Positions 37,164-47,394 of a DNA stretch of 50,457 nucleotides are shown here, piece after piece (position 1 is the first letter of the stretch; the number at the start of each line of letters is the position of its first letter). Source of the stretch: Afipia sp. 64-13. Lineage in GTDB: Bacteria > Pseudomonadota > Alphaproteobacteria > Rhizobiales > Xanthobacteraceae. The DNA lies in assembly GCA_001897755.1 (NCBI GenBank), contig MKUJ01000016.1, forward strand, positions 30,637 through 81,093. The letters run 5' to 3'. The notes under the pieces were generated by a model that worked only from the letters and a program-made list of their open reading frames with translations, was not told the origin of the DNA and did no database searches. The position numbers and the translations under genes were made by a program.

Positions 37164-37349
37164 GGCTCACTGACTGTGAAATCGAAAACAGCGCCGTATT
37201 AAAGCGATTCCGCAACGAATGTCTTACGTTTCCCGGCCGATGACAACGCGGGCCGCGCGTCATCCCCATCAAAACCGCGATTTGCGGCCCTGGATCCATC
37301 CGGACACGGCGGTTTCCGCAAAAAGACGGCCAAGTTCCCGGCCAGCCGT

Positions 37350-38561
37350 TCACTCCGCCGGCTGCGGCGCCGAGGCCCGGCCCCGCAATGTGACAAAGCC
37401 GAGCAGCAATGCGCCGCAGGCGCAGAGCGCGATGATCGTTACCATCGGCAGCGCGGTGCCGTCGAAAAACAGGCTGGCGATCGCGATCACCGCGCCGCCC
37501 GCAATCATCTGCAGCGTGCCGCCCAGCGCCGAGGCGATGCCGGCGATCGGGCCGTGATCGTCCAGCGCCAGCACCATGGTCGAGGGGACGACAAGGCCGA
37601 GGAACGCAAAACTCACGAACAGCAGGACCATCAGCACCGCGAGATTGTCGACGCCCGCCGCCGTGACCGCGAAATTGACCAGCGCGAGCAGCGTGTAGCA
37701 AACCACCGCGGCCATCACCATGCGCGCGATGCCGAAACGCGCACCGAGGCTGGCGGCAAACTGCGATGCCCCGATGAAGCCGATGGCGTTCACCGAAAAG
37801 GCGAGACTGTATTGCATCGGCGTCAGGCCGAAATGGCCGATATAGATGAACGATGACGAGGCCAGGAACGCGAAAAAACTCGCCATGCCGAGGCCGCCGA
37901 TGAAGGTCAGGCCCAGAAACCGCGGATGGGTCAGCAGATAGCGGAAGCCGCCGGCCACATCGGCCGCGCTGACCGGCATGCGGTCGTCCCGCTGCCGCGT
38001 CTCGGGCAGGCAGATCACGGTCATGACAAGACCGGCAATCGCGGCGATGGTGACGCCGACGAACACCGCGCGCCAGCCGAACGGCACGATCAGCGCGCTG
38101 CCGATCAACGGCGCCAGGATCGGACACACGCTGAACACCAGCATGACCAGCGACATCAGGCGCGTCGCCTCGATGCCGGTATGCAGATCGCGGATGATCG
38201 CGCGCGGAATCACCATCATCGCCGCCGCGCCGACGCCCTGCACCACCCGCAGCGCGATCAGCCAATGGATATTCGGCGCCAGCGCGCAGCCGATCGACGC
38301 GAGAATGAACAGAACAAGACCGAAATACAGCGGCGGCTTGCGCCCGGCCATGTCGGAGAGCGGGCCATAGACAAGCTGACAGACGCCGAATGCGATGAAG
38401 AACGCCATCAGCGTCATCTGGGTCGCGGCGGTGGAGGCGTTCAAATCGCTCGCGATCGACGGCAGCGCCGGAAGATACATGTCGATCGCGAACGGGCCGA
38501 CCGCCGTCAACAGACCGAGCACGATGGCGTTTCTGGCATAGCTTCTCGACGACACGATCAC
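37350..38561 (-). CDS. Bcr/CflA-type multidrug efflux MFS transporter
   Basis: 403 aa with 12 predicted membrane helices. Family signatures: GPFAIDMYLPALP in helix 1, YGPLSDMAGRKPPLYFG between helices 2 and 3, and RVVQGVGAAAMMVIPRAIIRD. Drug:proton antiport by family. Two weak hairpin-prone stretches follow the stop. The gene is not in an obvious operon with the SET gene (186 bp apart). Confidence 0.92.
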   Translation of the reverse strand: MIVSSRSYARNAIVLGLLTAVGPFAIDMYLPALPSIASDLNASTAATQMTLMAFFIAFGVCQLVYGPLSDMAGRKPPLYFGLVLFILASIGCALAPNIHWLIALRVVQGVGAAAMMVIPRAIIRDLHTGIEATRLMSLVMLVFSVCPILAPLIGSALIVPFGWRAVFVGVTIAAIAGLVMTVICLPETRQRDDRMPVSAADVAGGFRYLLTHPRFLGLTFIGGLGMASFFAFLASSSFIYIGHFGLTPMQYSLAFSVNAIGFIGASQFAASLGARFGIARMVMAAVVCYTLLALVNFAVTAAGVDNLAVLMVLLFVSFAFLGLVVPSTMVLALDDHGPIAGIASALGGTLQMIAGGAVIAIASLFFDGTALPMVTIIALCACGALLLGFVTLRGRASAPQPAE

Positions 38562-38642
38562 AATTCCATATTTGTCCGAACAAAGGGCGCGCCTTGTAAC
38601 ACATCCCTTCGAGAGGCCAAGGCGCGATCGCGTGATCGCGAT

Positions 38643-39113
38643 CTATTGTCCGTCATAGGCCCTTTGCAGCGCCGCGATATCTATCCTGGTCATCTGCATC
38701 ATCGCGGCCATGACGCGGTCGGTCGCCTTCTGATCGCCCGACAGCAGTTCCGGCAGCACCTTGGGCGCCACCTGCCAGGCGACGCCGTATTTGTCGGTGA
38801 GCCAGCCGCACGGCATGGTCTGGCCGCCAGCGGAGAGTTTCTCCCAGCGCTCGTCCAGCTCCGCCTGAGTTGCGCAGATCGTCACCAGCGAGGTCGCGAG
38901 CGAGAACGGAAATTGCGGGTTGCCGTTCAGCGCCAGCACAAGCTGGCCGTCCAGCATCGCGGTGACCGAAATCACCGCGCCTTTGGGAAACGGACCGGCC
39001 TCGTTCACCCGCGTCACCTGCTGGATCTGCGAGTTCGGAAGGATGGAAACGTAATGATTCAGCGCCTCCTCGGCTTCCGACTTGAACCACAGGCAGGGAA
39101 ACAGATTGAACAT
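38643..39113 (-). CDS. VOC-family (PhnB-like) protein
   Basis: 156 aa. PhnB/3-demethylubiquinone methyltransferase-like VOC fold: FPCLWFKSEAEEALNHYVSIL, VTAMLDGQLVLALNG, CGWLTDKYGVAWQVAPKVLPELL. Function unknown beyond the fold. Its start overlaps the SRPBCC stop by one base (TGATG). It is the last gene of the ArsR-led operon. Confidence 0.9.
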   Translation of the reverse strand: MFNLFPCLWFKSEAEEALNHYVSILPNSQIQQVTRVNEAGPFPKGAVISVTAMLDGQLVLALNGNPQFPFSLATSLVTICATQAELDERWEKLSAGGQTMPCGWLTDKYGVAWQVAPKVLPELLSGDQKATDRVMAAMMQMTRIDIAALQRAYDGQ

Positions 39114-39628
39114 CACAAACTCCAAGAGGCGTTGGTGGCCGACATCCGCGCGGCATAGTCCTCGAAGCGGTCGAAAGTCCCGGTCCAGCCCAGACCATGG
39201 CCATCGCGATCGGCAACCGAATGGAATCCGGTCTGGCGCAATGTCACCAGCGTGCCTTCCCCGGTCTCCTCGAACGTAATCTCCACCATCATGTCCACGC
39301 TGGGAAATTCGACGTATTTGTTGTTGTCCCAGGTGAAGGTGAACACCAGCCGCTGCGGCGGCACGATCTCCTTGAACACGCCATGCTGCCAGAGCGGCGA
39401 GCCGTCCTCCGCCGATTGCAGGCAATGCCGCCACTCGCCGCCGACGCGCAGGTCCATGTGCATCTCGATGGCGGGGCACATCGGCGGCCCCCACCAGTGC
39501 TTCGCATGATCGGGATCGGTCCATGCCTTCCAGACCAGATCGCGCGGCGCCTTGAAGGTGCGAGAGACGACCAGTTCCTGCTCGGCTGCAGGTAACGGGC
39601 TCGCGGATGCTGAGATATGTCGGAGCAT
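39113..39628 (-). CDS. SRPBCC (AHSA1-like) protein
   Basis: 171 aa. Ligand-binding START-like fold with the AHSA1 block: VSRTFKAPRDLVWKAWTDPDHAKHW, WGPPMC, GGEWRHCLQS and GWTGTFDRFEDY. Very similar in layout to the other SRPBCC protein at 40126-40635, so the operon looks duplicated. Ribosome site weak. Confidence 0.9.
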   Translation of the reverse strand: MLRHISASASPLPAAEQELVVSRTFKAPRDLVWKAWTDPDHAKHWWGPPMCPAIEMHMDLRVGGEWRHCLQSAEDGSPLWQHGVFKEIVPPQRLVFTFTWDNNKYVEFPSVDMMVEITFEETGEGTLVTLRQTGFHSVADRDGHGLGWTGTFDRFEDYAARMSATNASWSL

Positions 39629-39650
39629 GAAACGACTCTGTTTATGGCGA

Positions 39651-40067
39651 TTACATTTTCTTTTCGCAGTTCACCATCCACGGTGTACCGAATTTATCGA
39701 CCAGCGCACCGAAACGCAGAGCCCAGAACGTCTCCGCTATCGGCATGTTGATGGACTGTGCGCCGTCGGACAAATTCTTGAAAATACGATCGGCCTCTTC
39801 GGGCGTGTCGACGGTTAGATTGATGTCGTAGCCCTGTGGTTTGTTGTAACGGCCACCCATGGCGTCGGACGCCATGATGATCTGGCCATCGATCGACATG
39901 CGGGCATGCATGACCTTGTCCATGGCGTCGGCCGGCACCGGGCTGTCCCCGCCGGGCATATCCTTGAAATGCATCATCGCCTCGATTTTCGCGCCAAGCG
40001 CCTTCTCGTAGAATTTGAAAGCCTGTTCGCAAACGCCATCGAAAAACAGATAGGGAGCGATCTTCAT
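39651..40067 (-). CDS. VOC-family (PhnB-like) glyoxalase-fold protein
   Basis: 138 aa from the ATG at 40067, which has GGAGG 10 nt upstream. PhnB-like: MKIAPYLFFDGVCEQAFKFYE, MHARMSIDGQIIMASDA, FGALVDKFGTPWMVN. The role in small-molecule resistance or turnover is not known. Between the two SRPBCC genes in the operon. Confidence 0.92.
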   Translation of the reverse strand: MKIAPYLFFDGVCEQAFKFYEKALGAKIEAMMHFKDMPGGDSPVPADAMDKVMHARMSIDGQIIMASDAMGGRYNKPQGYDINLTVDTPEEADRIFKNLSDGAQSINMPIAETFWALRFGALVDKFGTPWMVNCEKKM

Positions 40068-40125
40068 GGATGTATCCTCCGGGTATGATTGATTGTGATT
40101 GATCGCACTGTGCAGGCGCGTTGCG

Positions 40126-40635
40126 TCACTTTTGTGTCGCGAGATAATCGTCGAGCTGATCGAAGGTGCCTCCGAAGCCCTGCTGCATCGAGCCGAACAT
40201 GCCCTCGAAGAAAGCACATTCCTCGGCGGTCGCGCGGATCGGCCGGCCCCGCAATTCGATCCGCGTCTTGCCGCCCTCATCGTGAAACGTCACCACGTTG
40301 CGGATTTCCCTGGGCCAGCTTTCGCTGAACGGCGCACGGGCAATGTCGCCAGCTTCATCCGAAAACGAATTAACGAACACGATGCGCTCGGGTTTCACCA
40401 CGTCCTCGTAGTGGAAGACGCCCCACCATTTGCAGCCTTCCTGCATCTCCATCGAGTAGTGAAACGTGCCGCCCGCACGGACATCGAGTTCCTCGACCTC
40501 GATGACGCAGCCTTTCGGCCCCCACCATTTTGCGAGGGCCTCGCGCTCCGTCCAGGCACGCCACACGATGTCACGTGGCGCATTGAAGGTGCGTGAGATG
40601 GTGAATTCCTGAGCGGTTATTTCATTTGCAGCCAT
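40126..40635 (-). CDS. SRPBCC (AHSA1-like) protein
   Basis: 169 aa, from an ATG at 40635 that overlaps the end of arsR by 14 nt. Starts MAANEITAQEFTISRTFNAPRDIVWRAW in parts, with KWWGPKGC and the closing TFDQLDDYLA. ArsR-SRPBCC pairs are common in soil alphaproteobacteria; the target ligand is unknown. Confidence 0.93.
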   Translation of the reverse strand: MAANEITAQEFTISRTFNAPRDIVWRAWTEREALAKWWGPKGCVIEVEELDVRAGGTFHYSMEMQEGCKWWGVFHYEDVVKPERIVFVNSFSDEAGDIARAPFSESWPREIRNVVTFHDEGGKTRIELRGRPIRATAEECAFFEGMFGSMQQGFGGTFDQLDDYLATQK

Positions 40636-41002
40636 TCTTGCGTCCCTTCTTTTTCGGTGCTTTCGGTCCGTCCGGCGCGGCGTCGCCCGACTGCAGCCGT
40701 TCCAGATAGGCATCGAGGCGATCGAAACTCGCCTCCCAGAATTTGCGGTAGAAATCGATCCAATTCGCCGCTTCCTTTAGCGGCGCGGCCTCCAGCTTGC
40801 ACGGCCGCCACTGCGCGTTGCGTCCGCGTGTAATCAAACCCGCCCCCTCCAGCACCTTGAGATGCTTGGAGACGGCGGGAAGACTCATCTCGAACGGCGC
40901 GGCCAGTTCGTTGACCGAGGTTTCGCCAAGCGCGAGCCGCGCCAGGATCGCCCGCCTTGTCGGGTCGGCCAGCGCCGAAAACGTGCTGGAAAGCCTGTCC
41001 AT
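40622..41002 (-). CDS. ArsR-family transcriptional repressor
   Basis: 126 aa with the ArsR winged helix: MDRLSSTFSALADPTRRAIL, NELAAPFEMSLPAVSKHLKVLEGAGLI. No Cys pair of a typical metal site is visible, and its genetic partners are SRPBCC proteins, so a small organic or stress cue is more likely than a metal. The C-terminal tail is basic (KAPKKKGRKNGCK). It probably represses its own operon through the dyad at 41018-41039. Confidence 0.92.
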   Translation of the reverse strand: MDRLSSTFSALADPTRRAILARLALGETSVNELAAPFEMSLPAVSKHLKVLEGAGLITRGRNAQWRPCKLEAAPLKEAANWIDFYRKFWEASFDRLDAYLERLQSGDAAPDGPKAPKKKGRKNGCK

Positions 41003-41017
41003 TCCGGGTTTCTCTTG

Positions 41018-41039
41018 TATTTAACCTATAAGTTAAATA
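41018..41039. promoter_or_regulatory. Probable ArsR operator
   Basis: Perfect 8-bp dyad TATTTAAC-N6-GTTAAATA, centred 26 bp upstream of the arsR start and about 110 bp upstream of the divergent GST. It is the only strong dyad in this intergenic region and fits the size of ArsR-family operators. Confidence 0.8.
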
Positions 41040-41139
41040 TCGTATGAACATCGTCGCGTCAAGGGTTATTGAGATCAGCACGGCCCGCCGTTGCATCGCC
41101 CGCGAACGGCCAGTGATTTGTCAGGAGCAGCGCTTCATC

Positions 41140-41790
41140 ATGACCATCATCATCACCGCCTTTGAACGCTCACCGGATGGAGGCAAAGGGCTGGCGCGCG
41201 ACACGCGCGTTCGCTGGGCGCTTGAGGAGGTGAACCAGCCTTACGAGGTTCGCGCCGTTTCGTTCCGCGCGATGAAGGAACCCGCGCATCTGGCGCTGCA
41301 TCCGTTCGGTCAGATTCCGACCTACGAGAACGGCGATCTCGCCCTGTTCGAAACCGGATCGATCGTCTTTCACATCGCGCAGCGCCACGCCGGCCTGCTG
41401 CCGGATGATGCCAATGCGCGAGCGCGCGCGATCACGTGGATGTTTGCCGCGCTCAACACCGTGGAGCCGCCGATTCTCGAACTCGTCACCGCCAAAATCC
41501 TGGAAGGCGACAAGTCATGGAGCGAGGAGCGCATGCCCTTGAAGGCAGATCGCATCCGCGACAGGCTGAAACAACTCTCTGTTCGTCTGGGCGATGCCGA
41601 ATGGCTCGACGGCGCGTTCAGTGCCGGCGACCTGATGATGGTGTCGGTGCTGCTGAGGCTGAAAGCGTCCGGTATTCTCGACGAATTTCGGAATCTGAGC
41701 GCCTACGTTGCCCGCGGCAAGGCGCGGCCCGCCTACAAGCGGGCCTTCGACGCTCAATTGGCGCTCAACAACGGCAAACCCGCTCCGTAA
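41140..41790 (+). CDS. Glutathione S-transferase family protein
   Basis: 216 aa from the ATG at 41140 with CAGGAG 12 nt upstream. N-terminal thioredoxin-like domain (TRVRWALEEVNQPYEV, HPFGQIPTYENGDLALFETGSI) and an all-helical C-terminal domain. Divergent from the arsR operon and possibly under the same dyad. Its stop is 3 bp from the fumarase stop. Confidence 0.92.
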   Translation: MTIIITAFERSPDGGKGLARDTRVRWALEEVNQPYEVRAVSFRAMKEPAHLALHPFGQIPTYENGDLALFETGSIVFHIAQRHAGLLPDDANARARAITWMFAALNTVEPPILELVTAKILEGDKSWSEERMPLKADRIRDRLKQLSVRLGDAEWLDGAFSAGDLMMVSVLLRLKASGILDEFRNLSAYVARGKARPAYKRAFDAQLALNNGKPAP

Positions 41791-41793
41791 CGC

Positions 41794-43446
<1,653 letters not shown>

Positions 43447-43706
43447 GGCATATCCCCTTGCGGTGGCGCGCGGACGCGCCTTGCGGTCTGGGCGCGCGCA
43501 AGCGCGCCCTGGAGCCGTTCTAATCTGTTTTCGGATAAAGGAAAGGCGTCGAAAGTCGTGCCATGCGCCTGCGACAGAGTGAGCCACGCGCGGGAATGGC
43601 TGCAAGCGTGACGTGAGCGCCAGCCCGCCCCTGCCGCTCGAGACGACAAGCACCAAATCCGGCTTGCGCAAAATCAAGGCGCGCGGTTCAATGCATGGGG
43701 GATTTC

Positions 43707-44180
43707 ATGGCACATGCTTTTCCGCATTCGCTCGTTTTGTCTTCGGCCCTGATCGCGGCGCTCGGCCTGTCGATCGTGCCGGCTCGCGCCGATCGCTGCG
43801 ACGAGCAGGCGCGCGAGCTTGCGGGCCGCATCGAAGGCCTGAAAGTCGGACGCGCCGCGGGCGGCATCATCTATCTGCAACATCCGTTGGCGACGCAGGC
43901 CTCGCTCGGCTGCTCCAGCCGCAACCGGCAGGCGGATTTCTTCGCCGCCTCCCCCGCGCGCAAGCCGCCGGCGGCCTTTGTCGAGATGGTCGCCACCGCC
44001 GCCGCGGTGATCTTCACCATTCCGCGCAAGGATGCGCTGCGCGGCGCCAACCGCTGTTTCGAACGGATCGGCATTCTGCGCGGCAAGGACATCAAGACGC
44101 GCTACCGCAAGCTCGATATCCAGTGTCAGGCGAGCAAGAGCGGTTCCAGCATCACGATCTCGCGGGAAAAAGACCAGTAA
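43707..44180 (+). CDS. Secreted protein of unknown function
   Basis: 157 aa from the ATG at 43707 (GGGGGA 4 nt upstream; an ATG four codons earlier is possible). Signal peptide to about residue 28 (IVPARA). The mature part has four cysteines (RCDEQ, GCSSRN, RCFER, QCQASK), which could form two disulfides. No family recognised; probably a periplasmic protein. Confidence 0.7.
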   Translation: MAHAFPHSLVLSSALIAALGLSIVPARADRCDEQARELAGRIEGLKVGRAAGGIIYLQHPLATQASLGCSSRNRQADFFAASPARKPPAAFVEMVATAAAVIFTIPRKDALRGANRCFERIGILRGKDIKTRYRKLDIQCQASKSGSSITISREKDQ

Positions 44181-44403
44181 GGTTACGGAAGCCACCGCCT
44201 TCGCAGGCCGAGCGATCATCGCCGCCGGCGGTGCGGCCGGCCATCGCGGACGCACGGCACGTGTTCCGGTTTGCCGGCATCAAGCGCGCCTCCCCAGAAT
44301 CGGCCCACGCCATTCGCGCCTGCGAAACACATTTCCGTGCGGCAGGAACACGCCGGTCCGCTCCTCATTGATCAGACGGGTTTCAAATTAACGGAGAGCT
44401 CTC

Positions 44404-44763
44404 ATGCGAAAGCTCATGATCGCAACATGCTGCGCGGCTCTGATGGCGGCGGTGTCCGCCGGAACCGTCAGCGCGCAAACCACCAGTCCCTCGGGACAGA
44501 ACACGATGAAGACCGACAGCACGGCGAACACGCACAGTCAGGTGCACAAAAAGAAGACAGCGAAGAAAACCAACAAGACCAAGAAAATGCATTCCAGCAT
44601 GCGCAGGTCGAACAGCGGAACGGTCGGTATGAGCCCTCCTCCGGCTCGTGAACGGCTGAACCGTAGCGGTCCCGCGCCGAGCGTGTTCGAGCCCGCCAAC
44701 AGAGGCCCGCAATGGACCGCACCGGACGTTCCGGGTGCTCCCGCCATGCCGGGATCGTACTGA
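44404..44763 (+). CDS. Lysine-rich secreted protein of unknown function
   Basis: 119 aa with a clear signal peptide (cleavage near VSAQT) and GGAGAG upstream of the ATG. The mature part is Lys-, Thr- and Ser-rich in the middle (HKKKTAKKTNKTKK) and Pro-rich at the end. It is probably natively unstructured and surface- or periplasm-located. No family recognised. Confidence 0.65.
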   Translation: MRKLMIATCCAALMAAVSAGTVSAQTTSPSGQNTMKTDSTANTHSQVHKKKTAKKTNKTKKMHSSMRRSNSGTVGMSPPPARERLNRSGPAPSVFEPANRGPQWTAPDVPGAPAMPGSY

Positions 44764-44935
44764 AGCGGCAGCTCGACCGGCCGCCGTTAAGGCAAATGCG
44801 GACCAACGGTCCGGCGCGCGTGGATTAAAGTGTGATCGAAAAGGGAGGATGGCGGCGATTGCGCCCCCACCCCCACATCCTGCGCGACGAATCCAACGAT
44901 CGACGGCGTGATATCCCCTGCCGTGTCGGACGGAC

Positions 44936-45298
44936 TTATGTCGCAGAGCACGCCTTCACATAGACCCGGCGCTGCGCGCCGCGCATCTTCTGGTCGATCG
45001 CCTGCTTCAGGCAATCGACGCGGGCCTGCGCCACGCAGAGTTGCATTTGATCCCGCGCGTCGCGATGCTTGAGATGCTTCGATGCCACCAGCTGGCGGCA
45101 GGCCTCGCGCTTGCCGACGCGCGTGGCCGGTTTGGATGCGGCGCGCGTGCCGTCGGTGGGCACGGCGTAAGCGAGCTTGGTCTGATTAATGGAAGCTGTG
45201 GTTTCCGAAACCGCGGGCAGCGGGCCCGTCTGGGCGATCGCGGCATAGATCGCGGTTGCAAACAGCGCGGCATAGATCACGGGGGTGATGAAGCGCAT
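44936..45298 (-). CDS. Small exported protein of unknown function
   Basis: 120 aa from the ATG at 45298 with GGAGG 8 nt upstream. An N-terminal signal peptide or anchor (residues 1-22) is followed by a C-terminal helical part with four Cys (EACRQL, LCVAQ, DCLKQ, ACSAT), spaced as in small disulfide-linked helical hairpins. No family recognised. Confidence 0.65.
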   Translation of the reverse strand: MRFITPVIYAALFATAIYAAIAQTGPLPAVSETTASINQTKLAYAVPTDGTRAASKPATRVGKREACRQLVASKHLKHRDARDQMQLCVAQARVDCLKQAIDQKMRGAQRRVYVKACSAT

Positions 45299-45443
45299 CG
45301 CTCCTCCGGCGTTCAAATGTCAGGCGATTCAGCCAACCAACAGACACAATGAGTCATCAATGCGGCCAAGGCAAGGCCGCAGCACGGACGGCAGGACACC
45401 TGTTCCGCCAAACCGGGCCGCGTTCCGCCAAGCTGAACCGCCC

Positions 45444-46154
45444 CTATTTATCCAGCGCCGGATAGTGACGGAAAATACCGTCGGTGTTGAAGGGAATGCG
45501 GCGCTCGCTGGCGAGATAGGCCGCAATCCTGGGCCGCGCCGCGACGCGCGCATGCAGATCTAGCAAACGCGGCGTCCTGCGCTCGAACCGCTTCATACGA
45601 TGCGGGAAGGCGTAGCGCAGCCCCTCGACGATCTGAAACAGCGACAGGTCGGCATAGGTGACACGCCGTCCCGTGAGATAAGGGCCCTGGCGCGCGATCC
45701 TGTCCTCAAAATAGCCGAGGAATTTCGGCACGCGCGATGTCCAGAATTCGCCGGCGCGGGTCCGCGCCTGCGGGCGCTGATCTTCATAATACAGCGTCGG
45801 CCCGAGCGGATGATGGGTGTCGTGAATCTCGACCACGAGATCGGCGATGGTGAGTTGCAACTGGTGAACCCACAGCCGCCCCGCTTCCGCCTTCGGCGCA
45901 AGGCCGTGCCGTGCGCCAAGATAGAGTAGGATATTGGCGACCTGCGCGATCACGAGACTGCCGGCTTTCAGAAACGGAGGCGCGAAAGGCGGCGTGTCCA
46001 GACGCCGGCTTGTCATCATCGCCATCATCCGGGCCTCGCCGGCGCCGCGCCGCGCGACATCGAGATAGTCGGCGTCCGCTTCTTCCAGCGTGAGCCGGAC
46101 ATATTCGCCCCGCCCCTGAATGGTCGGCCAGTAATAAAGCTCATAGCGCATCAT
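45444..46154 (-). CDS. Glutathione S-transferase (Sigma/Mu-like)
   Basis: 236 aa from the ATG at 46154 (or 46151). Starts MMRYELYYWPTIQGRGEYVRL, the GST N-terminal strand with the catalytic Tyr region, then an all-helical C-terminal domain. Upstream frames add 34 residues without family support. Followed by no clear terminator. Confidence 0.9.
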   Translation of the reverse strand: MMRYELYYWPTIQGRGEYVRLTLEEADADYLDVARRGAGEARMMAMMTSRRLDTPPFAPPFLKAGSLVIAQVANILLYLGARHGLAPKAEAGRLWVHQLQLTIADLVVEIHDTHHPLGPTLYYEDQRPQARTRAGEFWTSRVPKFLGYFEDRIARQGPYLTGRRVTYADLSLFQIVEGLRYAFPHRMKRFERRTPRLLDLHARVAARPRIAAYLASERRIPFNTDGIFRHYPALDK

Positions 46155-46241
46155 CGGGGTCCCGCCGCAAACACAGCCAACGGATGCCGCGCGGAACGGT
46201 TCCATGACTGCATCGCCGTTGCTCAAACGCCATGGCTCAAA

Positions 46242-46272
46242 CGAAAAGCGCCGCATCGATGATGCGGCGCTT
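46242..46272 (-). terminator. Rho-independent terminator of the Tim44-like gene
   Basis: Perfect 12-bp stem AAGCGCCGCATC/GATGCGGCGCTT with a 3-nt loop; read on the minus strand it continues TTCGTTT. It lies 24 bp after the stop of the Tim44-like gene and upstream of the GST start. Confidence 0.9.
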
Positions 46273-46295
46273 CGATCTGTCGATTGGAACGGGCG

Positions 46296-47264
46296 TCAGG
46301 CCTGCTGGATCGCCGACAGTTCCCAGTCCGCGCCGGGGCGACGGGCGAAAGTCCACACCTCGGTGACCTCCTCCGGGGTCTCGCCGCCTTCGACCAGACG
46401 ACCGGTCGCGCGATCGAGCGTCTTGTCGACCAGCCGGAAACGCAGGCCGAGCGTGGCGTAATCGGTCGGCCCCTCGCGCCAGGCTTCCGCAAGGTCGCCT
46501 TGCAAGAGCTTGACGTCCGACACCTTGTTGACGACGCCGCGTCCTTTGTTCTCCGCGAGATCCTCGCTGAAGTACGACACCATTTCCGGCGTCGCCAGCG
46601 TGTGGAGCTTCTCCACGTCCTCGTTCGACCACGCGGCCTGGATTTCGCCGAGCCGGCGCTCGAAGGTGTCGTAGTCGGCCGGCGTGATCTGCAGCGGCGG
46701 CGTGTTGGCGCCAAAGCCGAAGCCGAACCCGCTGCGCGCGTTCATCTGCGCAGTCTGAGCCTGCTGCGCGCCGGCATCAGGCATCGCGTTGGCGTAAGCC
46801 GGCGCGTTGCGACGCCGCCACCAGTTCATGGCGAACCGCACCACCAGATAGATCAGGCCGAGCTGCAGTACGAGACCAAGGATCGACGACAGGCCGCCAA
46901 GGCCGCTGAACAGGCCGCCGCCGAACAGCATGCCGAACAGACCGGCGCCGAGGAAGCCGGCGGCAAGACCACCGAGCAGCCCCGGACGACTGAACATGCC
47001 GCCCTTGGCCGCCGCGCCGGCGCTGGCCGCGCCTGCCGCCGCGCCCGGCTGGGTGATGCTGCGCTGAACCGGGGCCGCCGCATTCGGAGCCGTCGTCGTC
47101 GTCGGAGGCGCCGAATAGGTCCGCGCGCCGCGCGAGCCCATGCTGCGGCCGCCGCCGCCGCGGGCGTCAGCCGACGAGATCACCGTCATCGCCAGCGGAA
47201 GCGCCAGCGCGAGCGTGACAATGAAAATCTTGACCAAAGCGCGCATGCGCCGCGGAAACGTCAT
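46296..47264 (-). CDS. Tim44-like domain membrane protein
   Basis: 322 aa from the ATG at 47264 with GGAGG about 10 nt upstream. A signal or anchor segment at residues 7-28, a Gly/Ala/Pro-rich linker, two hydrophobic glycine-zipper-like segments (GLLGGLAAGFLGAGLFGMLFGG and the LGLVLQLGLIYLVV helix) and a C-terminal Tim44 domain (YDTFERRLGEIQAAWSNEDVEKL). Bacterial Tim44-like proteins are of uncertain role. It follows cckA after 130 bp. Confidence 0.88.
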   Translation of the reverse strand: MTFPRRMRALVKIFIVTLALALPLAMTVISSADARGGGGRSMGSRGARTYSAPPTTTTAPNAAAPVQRSITQPGAAAGAASAGAAAKGGMFSRPGLLGGLAAGFLGAGLFGMLFGGGLFSGLGGLSSILGLVLQLGLIYLVVRFAMNWWRRRNAPAYANAMPDAGAQQAQTAQMNARSGFGFGFGANTPPLQITPADYDTFERRLGEIQAAWSNEDVEKLHTLATPEMVSYFSEDLAENKGRGVVNKVSDVKLLQGDLAEAWREGPTDYATLGLRFRLVDKTLDRATGRLVEGGETPEEVTEVWTFARRPGADWELSAIQQA

Positions 47265-47394
47265 TCGAGTATTCCTCCATCCCCGCCATGGGGAAGCCGT
47301 GCCAACATGGTCACTGTTCGGCGAAAGGAAAAGCCTCGATCGCGTCAAAAAGCTGCGGCCCACAGTCGCGGCAGCCGCCATCAAACCGACAGGA

